Below are positions 13,060 through 19,444 of a stretch of DNA of 19,444 bases, piece after piece (within the stretch, counting starts at the first letter, position 1; every line of letters begins with the position of its first letter). This DNA comes from an uncultured Faecalibacterium sp. Lineage in GTDB: Bacteria; Bacillota; Clostridia; Oscillospirales; Ruminococcaceae. A program made the position numbers and the translations under genes. A model generated the notes under the pieces. The model was not told the origin of the DNA. It saw nothing but the letters and a program-made list of their open reading frames with translations, and did not search any database. Where the stretch lies: the NCBI GenBank assembly GCA_934518555.1, contig CAKSXW010000035.1, positions 1-19,444 on the forward strand, given 5' to 3'.

Positions 13060-15036
13060 ATGAAACAAAAACCAAGATGGAGCATAGAGATGCTGACGGC
13101 AAGTCTGGCAGTGCTGTGCGGCCTGCTGGTGCTGGTGCTGCTGGTGCAGCGGCCCACCCTGTGGCCGGTGCTGCTGGGCCTGGCGGTGCTGTGGTGTGTG
13201 TGCGTGGTAGTGTTCCGCTACCGGCTGCGCCGCTGGCTGGCCCGGTGGGTGTGCGGCACCAGCTTTGAAAAGTCCAAGACCCAATACAGCCTGGAGCAGC
13301 TGTCTCAGCCTGCGGCCCTGCTGTCTGGGGAGACGGTGCTGTGGTACAACGAGCGGTTCCGCACCCGGGTCCTGGGGGGAGAAGAGCTGTTGGCCAGCCG
13401 GGTGCAGAAATGCCTGCCGGGGCTGGACCTGCAGCAGTGCCGCACCCCTGCAGGCCAGGTGCTGGCCTTGGCCGACGGCACCTGGTGCATCCACAGCTCC
13501 ACGGTGCCCGGCGGAGCCGAGAGCATGACGTTGCTGGTGCTCAACGAGGAAACAGAGCTGCGCCGGGTGGCGGCAGAATACAAGGCCAGCCGCCCGGGGT
13601 ACCTGGTGTTTTTGGTGGACGGCTACGACGACGTGTTCGGCGATATGCTGGACAGCGAGCGTGCCCGGCTGCTGGAGGGCATCAACCGCATCCTGGAGGA
13701 TATGATCGCCCGGGGCAGCGGCTTTCTGCGCCGGGTGGCCAGCGGCCGCTACATCGCAGTGGTGGAGGAGCGGCAGCTGGAGCAGTTTGCCCGCCGTGGC
13801 TACGACGTGCTGGATAAGATCCGGGCTCTGGACCCCAGCGTGAACCTTTCCCTGTCCATTGGCATCGGCCGGGGGGCACGGACCCTCCGGGAGGCCCAGG
13901 ATATGGCAGTGCAGGCACTGGACATGGCCCAGGGCCGGGGCGGTGACCAGGCTGCCGAGATGACCCCCGACGGCTTTACCTTCTACGGCGGTGTGAGCCA
14001 CGGCGTGGAAAAGCGCAGCAAGGTCCGCAGCCGCATCGTGGCCGACCAGCTGGTGAAGCTTATCAAAGAGGCAGACCACGTGGTCATTATGGGCCACCGC
14101 ATGAGCGACCTGGACGCCATTGGTGCTGCCGAGGGCGTACTGCGGATCTGCAAGATCTGCGATGTTCCGGCGGTGATCGCCGTAAAACGGGACGCCACCC
14201 TGGCAGGCAGCCTTATCGAGGCCCTGTGCAAGGCTGGCCAGCGGGATGATTTTATCGACCCCAAGGACGCCCTGCCCATCATCTCCAAGCGCACCTTGTG
14301 CGTGGTGGTGGATACATATCAGGTGGGCCTGGTGGAAAGCAAGGAGATCCTGGAAAAATGCGGCAAGGTGGCGGTCATCGACCACCACCGCAAGGGCGTG
14401 GGCTTTATCGAAAACCCGGCCCTGGTGTGCCACGAGCCCTACTCCTCCTCTGCCAGTGAGCTGGTCACCGAGCTGCTGCAGTATGTGGGGGACCGGGACG
14501 ACAAGCCCAACCGGGTGGAGGCCGAGGGCCTGCTATCGGGCATTTTGCTGGACACCCAGGACTTTACCCTCCACACAGGCGTGCGGACCTTTGAGGCTGC
14601 AGCGGCCCTGCGCCGCTACGGTGCCGAGACCGAGCGTGTGCGCCAGCTCTTTGACGTGACCATGGTGGAGTACAACACCAAGGCGGATCTGGTGGAAAAG
14701 GCCCGGATGTACAAGGGCTGCGCCATCTCCATCGGCGCTGAGATCCCCTCCGAGGCCCGGGTGGCGGTGGCACAGGCTGCCAACGACCTGCTGCGGATCC
14801 AGGGGGTGGACGCCAGCTTTGTGGCAGTCCAGGCAGGCAACGGCGTGAATATCTCGGCCCGGAGCCTGGGGGCTGTCAACGTGCAGGTGATCATGGAGTC
14901 TCTGGGGGGCGGCGGCCACCAGACCATGGCGGCGGCCCAGCTCCGGCACATCACCCCGGAGGCTGCCCGTTCCCGCATCGAGACGGCCATCGACAACTAC
15001 TGGGCCTCCCAGAAAAAGAGCGGAGCCGAAGAATAA
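13060..15036 (+). CDS. gdpP: Cyclic-di-AMP phosphodiesterase GdpP
   Basis: A 658-residue membrane-bound phosphodiesterase that hydrolyses the second messenger c-di-AMP, which governs potassium and osmotic balance and cell-wall homeostasis. Order of parts: two membrane helices (about 10-29 and 33-53), a divergent PAS-like region, a degenerate GGDEF domain (GRGGDQA at 292-298, the usual GdpP form) and the catalytic DHH/DHHA1 domains. Catalytic features: GHRMSDLDAIG (345-355, H346, D350, D352), VVDTYQ, DHH (441-443) and GGGGH (616-620). Length matches the family. GGGAGG (13043-13048) precedes the ATG by 11 bases. It is likely co-transcribed with rnj upstream and glf downstream. Confidence 0.95.
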   Translation: MKQKPRWSIEMLTASLAVLCGLLVLVLLVQRPTLWPVLLGLAVLWCVCVVVFRYRLRRWLARWVCGTSFEKSKTQYSLEQLSQPAALLSGETVLWYNERFRTRVLGGEELLASRVQKCLPGLDLQQCRTPAGQVLALADGTWCIHSSTVPGGAESMTLLVLNEETELRRVAAEYKASRPGYLVFLVDGYDDVFGDMLDSERARLLEGINRILEDMIARGSGFLRRVASGRYIAVVEERQLEQFARRGYDVLDKIRALDPSVNLSLSIGIGRGARTLREAQDMAVQALDMAQGRGGDQAAEMTPDGFTFYGGVSHGVEKRSKVRSRIVADQLVKLIKEADHVVIMGHRMSDLDAIGAAEGVLRICKICDVPAVIAVKRDATLAGSLIEALCKAGQRDDFIDPKDALPIISKRTLCVVVDTYQVGLVESKEILEKCGKVAVIDHHRKGVGFIENPALVCHEPYSSSASELVTELLQYVGDRDDKPNRVEAEGLLSGILLDTQDFTLHTGVRTFEAAAALRRYGAETERVRQLFDVTMVEYNTKADLVEKARMYKGCAISIGAEIPSEARVAVAQAANDLLRIQGVDASFVAVQAGNGVNISARSLGAVNVQVIMESLGGGGHQTMAAAQLRHITPEAARSRIETAIDNYWASQKKSGAEE

Positions 15037-15057
15037 CGAACATAAGAGGTTTTTGCC

Positions 15058-16161
15058 ATGAAACAATACGATTATCTCATCGTGGGTGCCGGCCTGTACG
15101 GTGCGGTGTTTGCCCAGGAGGCCAAAAAGGCAGGCAAACGCTGCCTTGTCATCGACAAACGGGACCACATTGCCGGCAACATCTATACCGAGGCCGTGGA
15201 GGGCATCAACGTCCACCGCTACGGTGCCCACATCTTCCACACCAACAACAAGGCCGTGTGGCAGTATGTGAACCAGTTTGCAGAGTTCAACCGCTACACC
15301 AACAGCCCGGTGGCCAACTACCACGGGGAGATCTACAACCTGCCCTTCAACATGAACACCTTCAATAAGATGTGGGGGGTGGTGACCCCTGCCCAGGCTA
15401 AGGCCAAGATCGAGGAGCAGAAGGCTGCCGCCGGCATCACGAACCCCCAGAACCTGGAGGAGCAGGCCATCAGCCTGGTGGGTACCGATATCTACGAAAA
15501 GCTCATCAAGGGCTACACCGGCAAGCAGTGGGGCCGCCCCTGCACCCAGCTGCCGGCCTTTATCATCAAGCGGCTGCCGGTGCGGTTCACCTACGACGAC
15601 AACTATTTCAACGCCCTGTATCAGGGCATCCCCAACGGGGGCTACACCGCCATGGTAGAAAAGATGCTGGAAGGCACCGAGGTGCGGCTGAAGGTGGATT
15701 ACCTGGCCGATAAGGCTGCCCTGGACGCCCTGGCGGAAAAGGTGGTGTACACCGGTCCGGTGGATGCCTACTTTGGCTACCGCCTGGGGGCTTTGCAGTA
15801 CCGCAGCGTCCGGTTTGAGACGGAGGTGCTGGACACCGACAACTACCAGGGCAACGCTGTGGTGAACTACACCGACGCCGAGACCCCCTACACCCGGATC
15901 ATTGAGCACAAGCACTTTGAGTTCGGCACCCAGCCCAAGACCGTCATCAGCCGGGAGTACAGTGCCGAGTGGAACAAGGGAGACGAGCCCTACTACCCCG
16001 TCAACGATGAAAAGAACGGTGCCCTGTACGCCCAGTACAAGGCGCTGGCAGATGCCCAGCCGGGGGTCATCTTCGGCGGCCGTCTGGGCGAGTACAAGTA
16101 CTACGATATGGATAAGGTCATTGAGGTGGCCCTGGATGTGGCCGCCAAGGAGCTGGCATAA
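15058..16161 (+). CDS. glf: UDP-galactopyranose mutase
   Basis: A 367-residue flavoenzyme that interconverts UDP-galactopyranose and UDP-galactofuranose, the donor for galactofuranose in surface glycans. The N-terminal FAD-binding GAGLYG (10-15) and VIDKRDHIAGN are followed by the substrate-site segment HRYGAHIFHT (53-62), the GKQWGRP stretch, the YDDNYFNALYQGIPNGGYT block and the C-terminal REYS and EYKYYDMDK region, all as in Glf. Length is normal. AGAGG precedes the ATG, 21 bases after gdpP, so it appears co-transcribed. It is isolated from any glycan-biosynthesis genes in this window, and a repeat fragment follows it. Confidence 0.94.
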   Translation: MKQYDYLIVGAGLYGAVFAQEAKKAGKRCLVIDKRDHIAGNIYTEAVEGINVHRYGAHIFHTNNKAVWQYVNQFAEFNRYTNSPVANYHGEIYNLPFNMNTFNKMWGVVTPAQAKAKIEEQKAAAGITNPQNLEEQAISLVGTDIYEKLIKGYTGKQWGRPCTQLPAFIIKRLPVRFTYDDNYFNALYQGIPNGGYTAMVEKMLEGTEVRLKVDYLADKAALDALAEKVVYTGPVDAYFGYRLGALQYRSVRFETEVLDTDNYQGNAVVNYTDAETPYTRIIEHKHFEFGTQPKTVISREYSAEWNKGDEPYYPVNDEKNGALYAQYKALADAQPGVIFGGRLGEYKYYDMDKVIEVALDVAAKELA

Positions 16162-16165
16162 AGAA

Positions 16166-16184
16166 GGCAAACGCCCGGTTTGCC
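16166..16184 (+). other. Hairpin after glf
   Basis: GGCAAAC (16166-16172) pairs with GTTTGCC (16178-16184) around a 5-base loop, starting four bases after the glf stop. No T tract follows directly, so it may stabilise the 3' end of the rnj-gdpP-glf message rather than terminate it alone. Confidence 0.45.
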
Positions 16185-16189
16185 GCCGC

Positions 16190-16238
16190 AAAAAAGGCGT
16201 CCCCTTGGGGGAGCTGTCGCCGCAGGCGACTGAGGGGG
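16190..16238. repeat. Half copy of the hairpin-rich repeat element
   Basis: This stretch matches the right half of the element at 3763-3812. The 27-base cores (3786-3812 and 16212-16238) agree at 24 positions, and both have a six-A run before a first hairpin. Two of the three core differences are a matched pair that keeps the GTCGCC/GGCGAC stem. No left half or opposite terminal repeat is seen here. Confidence 0.75.
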
Positions 16239-16282
16239 TAGGTGTGCAGCGGAGGACATTTGAAATGCTGCTCCGCTTCCTC

Positions 16283-16311
16283 TTGCTCAAATCCCACAAA
16301 TGCGCTATACT
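16283..16311 (+). promoter_or_regulatory. Sigma-A promoter for rplI
   Basis: TTGCTC (16283-16288), a 17-base spacer and TATACT (16306-16311), about 50 bases before the rplI start. It lets rplI be expressed separately from gdpP-glf. Confidence 0.75.
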
Positions 16312-16326
16312 ATCCATATAAGACTG

Positions 16327-16342
16327 CACCGGGCTTCCGGTG
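16327..16342 (+). other. Small hairpin in the rplI leader
   Basis: CACCGG (16327-16332) pairs with CCGGTG (16337-16342) around a GCTT loop. It lies between the predicted transcription start and the Shine-Dalgarno GAGGG (16349-16353). It could be a translational control element or simply 5'-end stabilisation. Confidence 0.45.
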
Positions 16343-16361
16343 AGAAGTGAGGGATACCATC

Positions 16362-16817
16362 ATGAAAGTGATTCTCAAACAGGATATCAAGGGCATTGGC
16401 AAAAAGGACGAGATCCACGAGGTCTCCGACGGCTACGCTCGCAACTATCTGTTTCCCCGTAAGCTGGCTGCTGTGGCAGATGCCAGCGCTGTGAACATGG
16501 CCCGGGGCAAGGAGGCTGCTGCCGACTTCCACGAGGCTGAGAACGTGGCTGCTGCCAAGGCTCTGGCTGCCAAGATCGAAGGCAAGACCGTGACCATCAA
16601 GGCCAAGGGCGGTGCCTCCGGCCGTCTGCACGGCAAGGTCACCGGCAAGGAAGTTGCCGAGGCCCTGGCAGTGCTGGCAGGTGCTCCCATCGACAAAAAG
16701 AAGATCGAGCTGGAGACCAAGGATATCAAGGATGCCGGCGTGTTCAACGGCAAGGTCCGTCTGTACGTTGGCGTTGTGGCCTCCTTCAAGATCCAGGTGG
16801 AAGTGGAACAGGCCTGA
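16362..16817 (+). CDS. rplI: 50S ribosomal protein L9
   Basis: A 151-residue bacterial L9, which binds 23S rRNA near the L1 stalk and helps keep reading frame. The N-terminal domain is canonical ([17 protein letters not shown], then [16 protein letters not shown] at 26-41), with the long central helix rich in Ala/Glu/Lys and a C-terminal domain containing [16 protein letters not shown]. An in-frame GTG five codons upstream is rejected, because ATG 16362 starts the conserved sequence and has GAGGG eight bases before it. A terminator follows before dnaB. Confidence 0.97.
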   Translation: MKVILKQDIKGIGKKDEIHEVSDGYARNYLFPRKLAAVADASAVNMARGKEAAADFHEAENVAAAKALAAKIEGKTVTIKAKGGASGRLHGKVTGKEVAEALAVLAGAPIDKKKIELETKDIKDAGVFNGKVRLYVGVVASFKIQVEVEQA

Positions 16818-16830
16818 TCTGTGTGCCGTT

Positions 16831-16861
16831 TGCGCCCCCTCATGGCAGGGGGCGCATTTTT
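16831..16861 (+). terminator. Intrinsic terminator after rplI
   Basis: A 10-bp perfect GC-rich stem (TGCGCCCCCT at 16831-16840, AGGGGGCGCA at 16847-16856) with loop CATGGC is followed by TTTTT (16857-16861). It sits between rplI and dnaB. No obvious promoter follows it, so dnaB may depend on readthrough, which would set it below L9. Confidence 0.88.
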
Positions 16862-16896
16862 GGCTTTTCAGCAAACTTGCAAAAGGATAAACGACC

Positions 16897-18297
16897 ATGC
16901 CAAACGAACGACATTATTCCAATGAACTGAATCTGGAAAGCGTGGGCATCAACCAGCCGTTCAATATGCAGGCAGAGCAAAGCGTGCTGGGTGCGGTGCT
17001 GCTGAAGCCCGACACCCTGACGGATCTGGTGGAGATCATCAAGCCGGAAATGTTCTATACCCGGCAGAACGCCCAGATCTGGTCCGAGATGCTGCGGCTG
17101 TTCACCAACGACCAGACCATCGACTTTGTGACCCTGCTGGATGCGGTGATCTCCGACGGGGTGTTCCCCAGTGCCGACGAGGCCAAGGTGTACCTGACAG
17201 GCCTGGCGGAAACGGTGCCCAGCATCTCCAACGTAAAGGCCTACGCCCAGATCGTGCAGGAAAAGTATCTGGTGCGCCAGCTGATGGACGTGGCCAAGGA
17301 TATCCTCCAGGACGCCGGAGACGAGCCGGACGCCGACCTGCTGCTGGAAAACGCCGAGCAGCGGATCTACGAAATCCGTTCCGGCCGGGATTCCAGCGCC
17401 TTGACGCCCCTTTCTTCCAGCATGGTGGAGACCCTGACCAATCTGCAGAAGATCAGCGGCCCGGATGCGGATAAGTACAAGGGCATCCCCACCGGGTTCC
17501 GGCTGCTGGATACGGTGCTGACGGGCCTGGGCCGGGGCGACCTGATCATCCTGGCAGCCCGTCCCGGTATGGGCAAAACCAGTTTTGCTTTGAACATCGC
17601 CACCCGGGTGGCCATGCAGCAAAAGGTGCCTGTGGCCATCTTCAGCCTGGAAATGACCAAGGAGCAGCTGACCAACCGCATCCTTTCTGCGGAGGCCGGC
17701 ATTGACAGCCAGGCCTTCCGCACCGGCGCTTTGCGGGCCGAGGACTGGGAATACCTGGCCCTGGCCACAGAAAAACTCCACGATGCACCGATCTATATGG
17801 ACGACACCTCCGGTATTACCATTACGGAGATGAAGGCCAAGATCCGCCGGGTGAACCAGGACCCCAGCCGCCCCAACGTGGGCCTGATCGTCATCGACTA
17901 CCTACAGCTGATGACCAGCGGCCAGCGCAGCGAGAACCGTGTGCAGGAGATCAGCTCCATCACCCGGAACCTGAAGATCATGGCCAAGGAGCTGAACGTG
18001 CCCATCATTGCTCTGAGCCAGCTGTCCCGTGCAGTGGAAAAGCAGGGCAACAACTCCAGCCATCGGCCCCAGCTGTCGGACCTGCGAGACTCCGGCTCCA
18101 TCGAGCAGGACGCCGACTGCGTTCTGTTTTTGTATCGTGACTCCTACTACGCCAGCCAGAACCCCGACGGCGCCGAGGTAGACGCCGACACCGCAGAGTG
18201 CATCGTGGCCAAGAACCGTCACGGTGAGACCAGCACGGTGCCCCTGGGCTGGGACGGTGCCCACACCCGGTTCATGGATGTGGACTTCAAACGTTGA
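16897..18297 (+). CDS. dnaB: Replicative DNA helicase DnaB
   Basis: A 466-residue hexameric helicase that unwinds DNA at the replication fork (called DnaC in Bacillus). The N-terminal domain starts near 21 (PFNMQAEQSVLGAVLL). The RecA-like domain has Walker A ARPGMGKTS (221-229), the Walker B stretch LIVIDYLQLM (330-339), ALSQLSRAVE and DLRDSGSIEQDADCVLFLYR. Length is typical and no intein is present. AAGGA lies nine bases upstream of the ATG. Its stop codon overlaps the tilS start in TGATG. Confidence 0.97.
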   Translation: MPNERHYSNELNLESVGINQPFNMQAEQSVLGAVLLKPDTLTDLVEIIKPEMFYTRQNAQIWSEMLRLFTNDQTIDFVTLLDAVISDGVFPSADEAKVYLTGLAETVPSISNVKAYAQIVQEKYLVRQLMDVAKDILQDAGDEPDADLLLENAEQRIYEIRSGRDSSALTPLSSSMVETLTNLQKISGPDADKYKGIPTGFRLLDTVLTGLGRGDLIILAARPGMGKTSFALNIATRVAMQQKVPVAIFSLEMTKEQLTNRILSAEAGIDSQAFRTGALRAEDWEYLALATEKLHDAPIYMDDTSGITITEMKAKIRRVNQDPSRPNVGLIVIDYLQLMTSGQRSENRVQEISSITRNLKIMAKELNVPIIALSQLSRAVEKQGNNSSHRPQLSDLRDSGSIEQDADCVLFLYRDSYYASQNPDGAEVDADTAECIVAKNRHGETSTVPLGWDGAHTRFMDVDFKR

Positions 18298-19444
18298 TGG
18301 ATGCCAAAATTCTTGCCCGGGTACGGGATTTTTGCCTTCGGGAAGGGCTGCTGACCCCCGGCCAGCCTCTGCACCTGGCGGCGGCAGTGTCCGGAGGAGC
18401 CGACAGCATGGCCCTGCTGCTGTTGCTGCGGCAGCTGCAGCCGGAGTTTGGCTACCAGCTTTCGGCCTGCCATGTGAACCACGGCCTGCGGGGCAGTGCC
18501 GCCCAGGCAGACCAGGAATTTGTCCAGCAGGCCTGCGGCCGCCTGGAGGTGCCGCTGCAGGTGTTCCAGGCCCAGGAGCTGGCAGCGGCGGTGGGGCAGC
18601 CCCGGGCCAGCGAGGAGTGGGCCCGGAGCCTGCGCTACGCCTGCTTTGAGCAGCTGCGCCAGCAGGGGATAGACGCTGTGGCAACGGCCCATACTGCAAA
18701 TGACCAGGCAGAGACCCTGCTGCTGCGGCTGGCCCGGGGCACCGGGCTCCAGGGGGCCGGAGGCATCCGGCCCCGTCGGGGGCCCTACCTGCGGCCCTTG
18801 CTGGAGCTGACCCGGCAGGACACCGAGGCGGTGTGCCGGGCCGCCGGGCAGCCCTGGGTCACCGACGAGACCAACACCCAGGAGGCCTACGCCCGGAACC
18901 GGGTGCGCCACGCCGCCCTGCCGGCCCTGGAAAGCACCAACACCGCAGCGGTGGAAAACCTGGCCCGGTTCTGCCAGAAGGCGGCCCGGGCCCAGGAGTA
19001 CCTGGCCCGTCAGGCCCAGGCCCTGCTGGCGTCGGCCCAGCTGCCGGGCCAAGCCCCGGCCTGGGACCTGGCAGCCCTGCAGGCCGCAGACGCCCTGGTG
19101 CTGGAAACAGCCCTCCACAGCCTGGTGGCTCCGGTACGGGACGCTGAGGAAAAGTACATCCGGCTGCTGACGGACCTGGTGGCCCGGGGCAGCGGAGCCG
19201 TGCAGCTGACGGACCAGGTGACCTTCCGGGCCCGGGAGGGGGCCCTGGAGCAGACCGCCCCGGCAGCCCTCTGGCAGCCCCTGCCCCCCAGGGCTTTTTG
19301 CCCGGAAAACCAGGGGGAATACCCCCTGCCGGGGGGCCAAAAGGTGCAAGCGGCCCTGATCCGCCGGGATTTTGAAGAAAAAATACAAGTCGTTCATAAA
19401 AAAGACTTAAAAAATCAGGCGGATTATGCTAGAATAACTACGTT
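18297..19444 (+). CDS. tilS: tRNA(Ile)-lysidine synthase, partial
   Basis: At least 382 codons, still open at the right edge. TilS uses ATP to attach lysine to C34 of the tRNA-Ile with CAU anticodon so that it reads AUA. Motifs seen: the P-loop SGGADS (32-37), HVNHGLRG (59-66), AHTANDQAET (131-140) and DETN (190-193) followed by RNRVRH (200-205), all in the N-terminal catalytic domain. A variable TilS middle/C-terminal region follows. The start ATG overlaps the dnaB stop by one base (TGATG) and has no strong Shine-Dalgarno, pointing to translational coupling. The last 75 bases or so are markedly AT-rich, with AGA, ATA and TTA codons rare elsewhere in the window. Confidence 0.93.
   Translation, partial: MDAKILARVRDFCLREGLLTPGQPLHLAAAVSGGADSMALLLLLRQLQPEFGYQLSACHVNHGLRGSAAQADQEFVQQACGRLEVPLQVFQAQELAAAVGQPRASEEWARSLRYACFEQLRQQGIDAVATAHTANDQAETLLLRLARGTGLQGAGGIRPRRGPYLRPLLELTRQDTEAVCRAAGQPWVTDETNTQEAYARNRVRHAALPALESTNTAAVENLARFCQKAARAQEYLARQAQALLASAQLPGQAPAWDLAALQAADALVLETALHSLVAPVRDAEEKYIRLLTDLVARGSGAVQLTDQVTFRAREGALEQTAPAALWQPLPPRAFCPENQGEYPLPGGQKVQAALIRRDFEEKIQVVHKKDLKNQADYARITT
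19407..19435 (+). promoter_or_regulatory. Possible promoter inside the end of tilS
   Basis: TTAAAA (19407-19412), a 17-base spacer and TAGAAT (19430-19435), preceded by TG in extended -10 position. It lies in the AT-rich tail of the visible tilS sequence and could serve a gene beyond the window. It is within coding sequence, so a chance match is quite possible. Confidence 0.3.

Overview
The window looks like a stretch of core chromosome from a GC-rich anaerobic Firmicute of the Oscillospiraceae/Ruminococcaceae type; Faecalibacterium is my best guess from gene content and codon use. This is an inference made without any database search. The coding regions are strongly GC-rich with G/C third positions. 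The intergenic promoters are AT-rich and show clear sigma-A style -35/-10 pairs with 17-base spacers. Shine-Dalgarno sites are of the GGAGG type.

Layout from left to right. (1) The 5' end of glgP (glycogen phosphorylase) on the minus strand is divergent from zapA. A 436-base intergenic region between them holds both promoters and a set of GC-rich hairpins. (2) On the plus strand come zapA, an RlhA-like U32 peptidase-family protein and dut. A 126-base hairpin-rich repeat element follows, and then maf. (3) The rod-shape and elongation cluster mreB, mreC, mreD, mrdA (PBP2) has a strong promoter before mreB and an intrinsic terminator between mreB and mreC. (4) mgsA (methylglyoxal synthase) has its own promoter and ends in a bidirectional terminator. 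It shares that terminator with a minus-strand pair, rnhA and a short degenerate MnmA-like protein, which overlap by ATGA. (5) Divergent from rnhA, a near-consensus promoter drives RNase J through a leader of about 260 bases. It is followed by gdpP (c-di-AMP phosphodiesterase) and glf (UDP-galactopyranose mutase). (6) After a second, half-length copy of the repeat come rplI (with its own promoter), a terminator, dnaB, and tilS overlapping dnaB and running off the right edge.

Functionally the window joins cell division and shape (zapA, maf, mreBCD, mrdA), nucleotide hygiene (dut, maf), RNA metabolism and modification (the RlhA-like protein, RNase J, RNase HI, TilS, the MnmA-like protein), second-messenger turnover (gdpP), replication and translation (dnaB, rplI) and carbohydrate metabolism (glgP, mgsA, glf).

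I found no CRISPR array, prophage, transposase, tRNA or rRNA gene, and no obvious new multi-gene system. The items most worth a second look are: the MnmA-like protein that has lost its recognisable catalytic motifs; an mgsA product that lacks two expected active-site residues; the two-copy repeat whose stem is kept by compensatory changes and which supplies the maf ribosome-binding site; the long RNase J leader; and glf sitting inside the usual gdpP-rplI-dnaB order.
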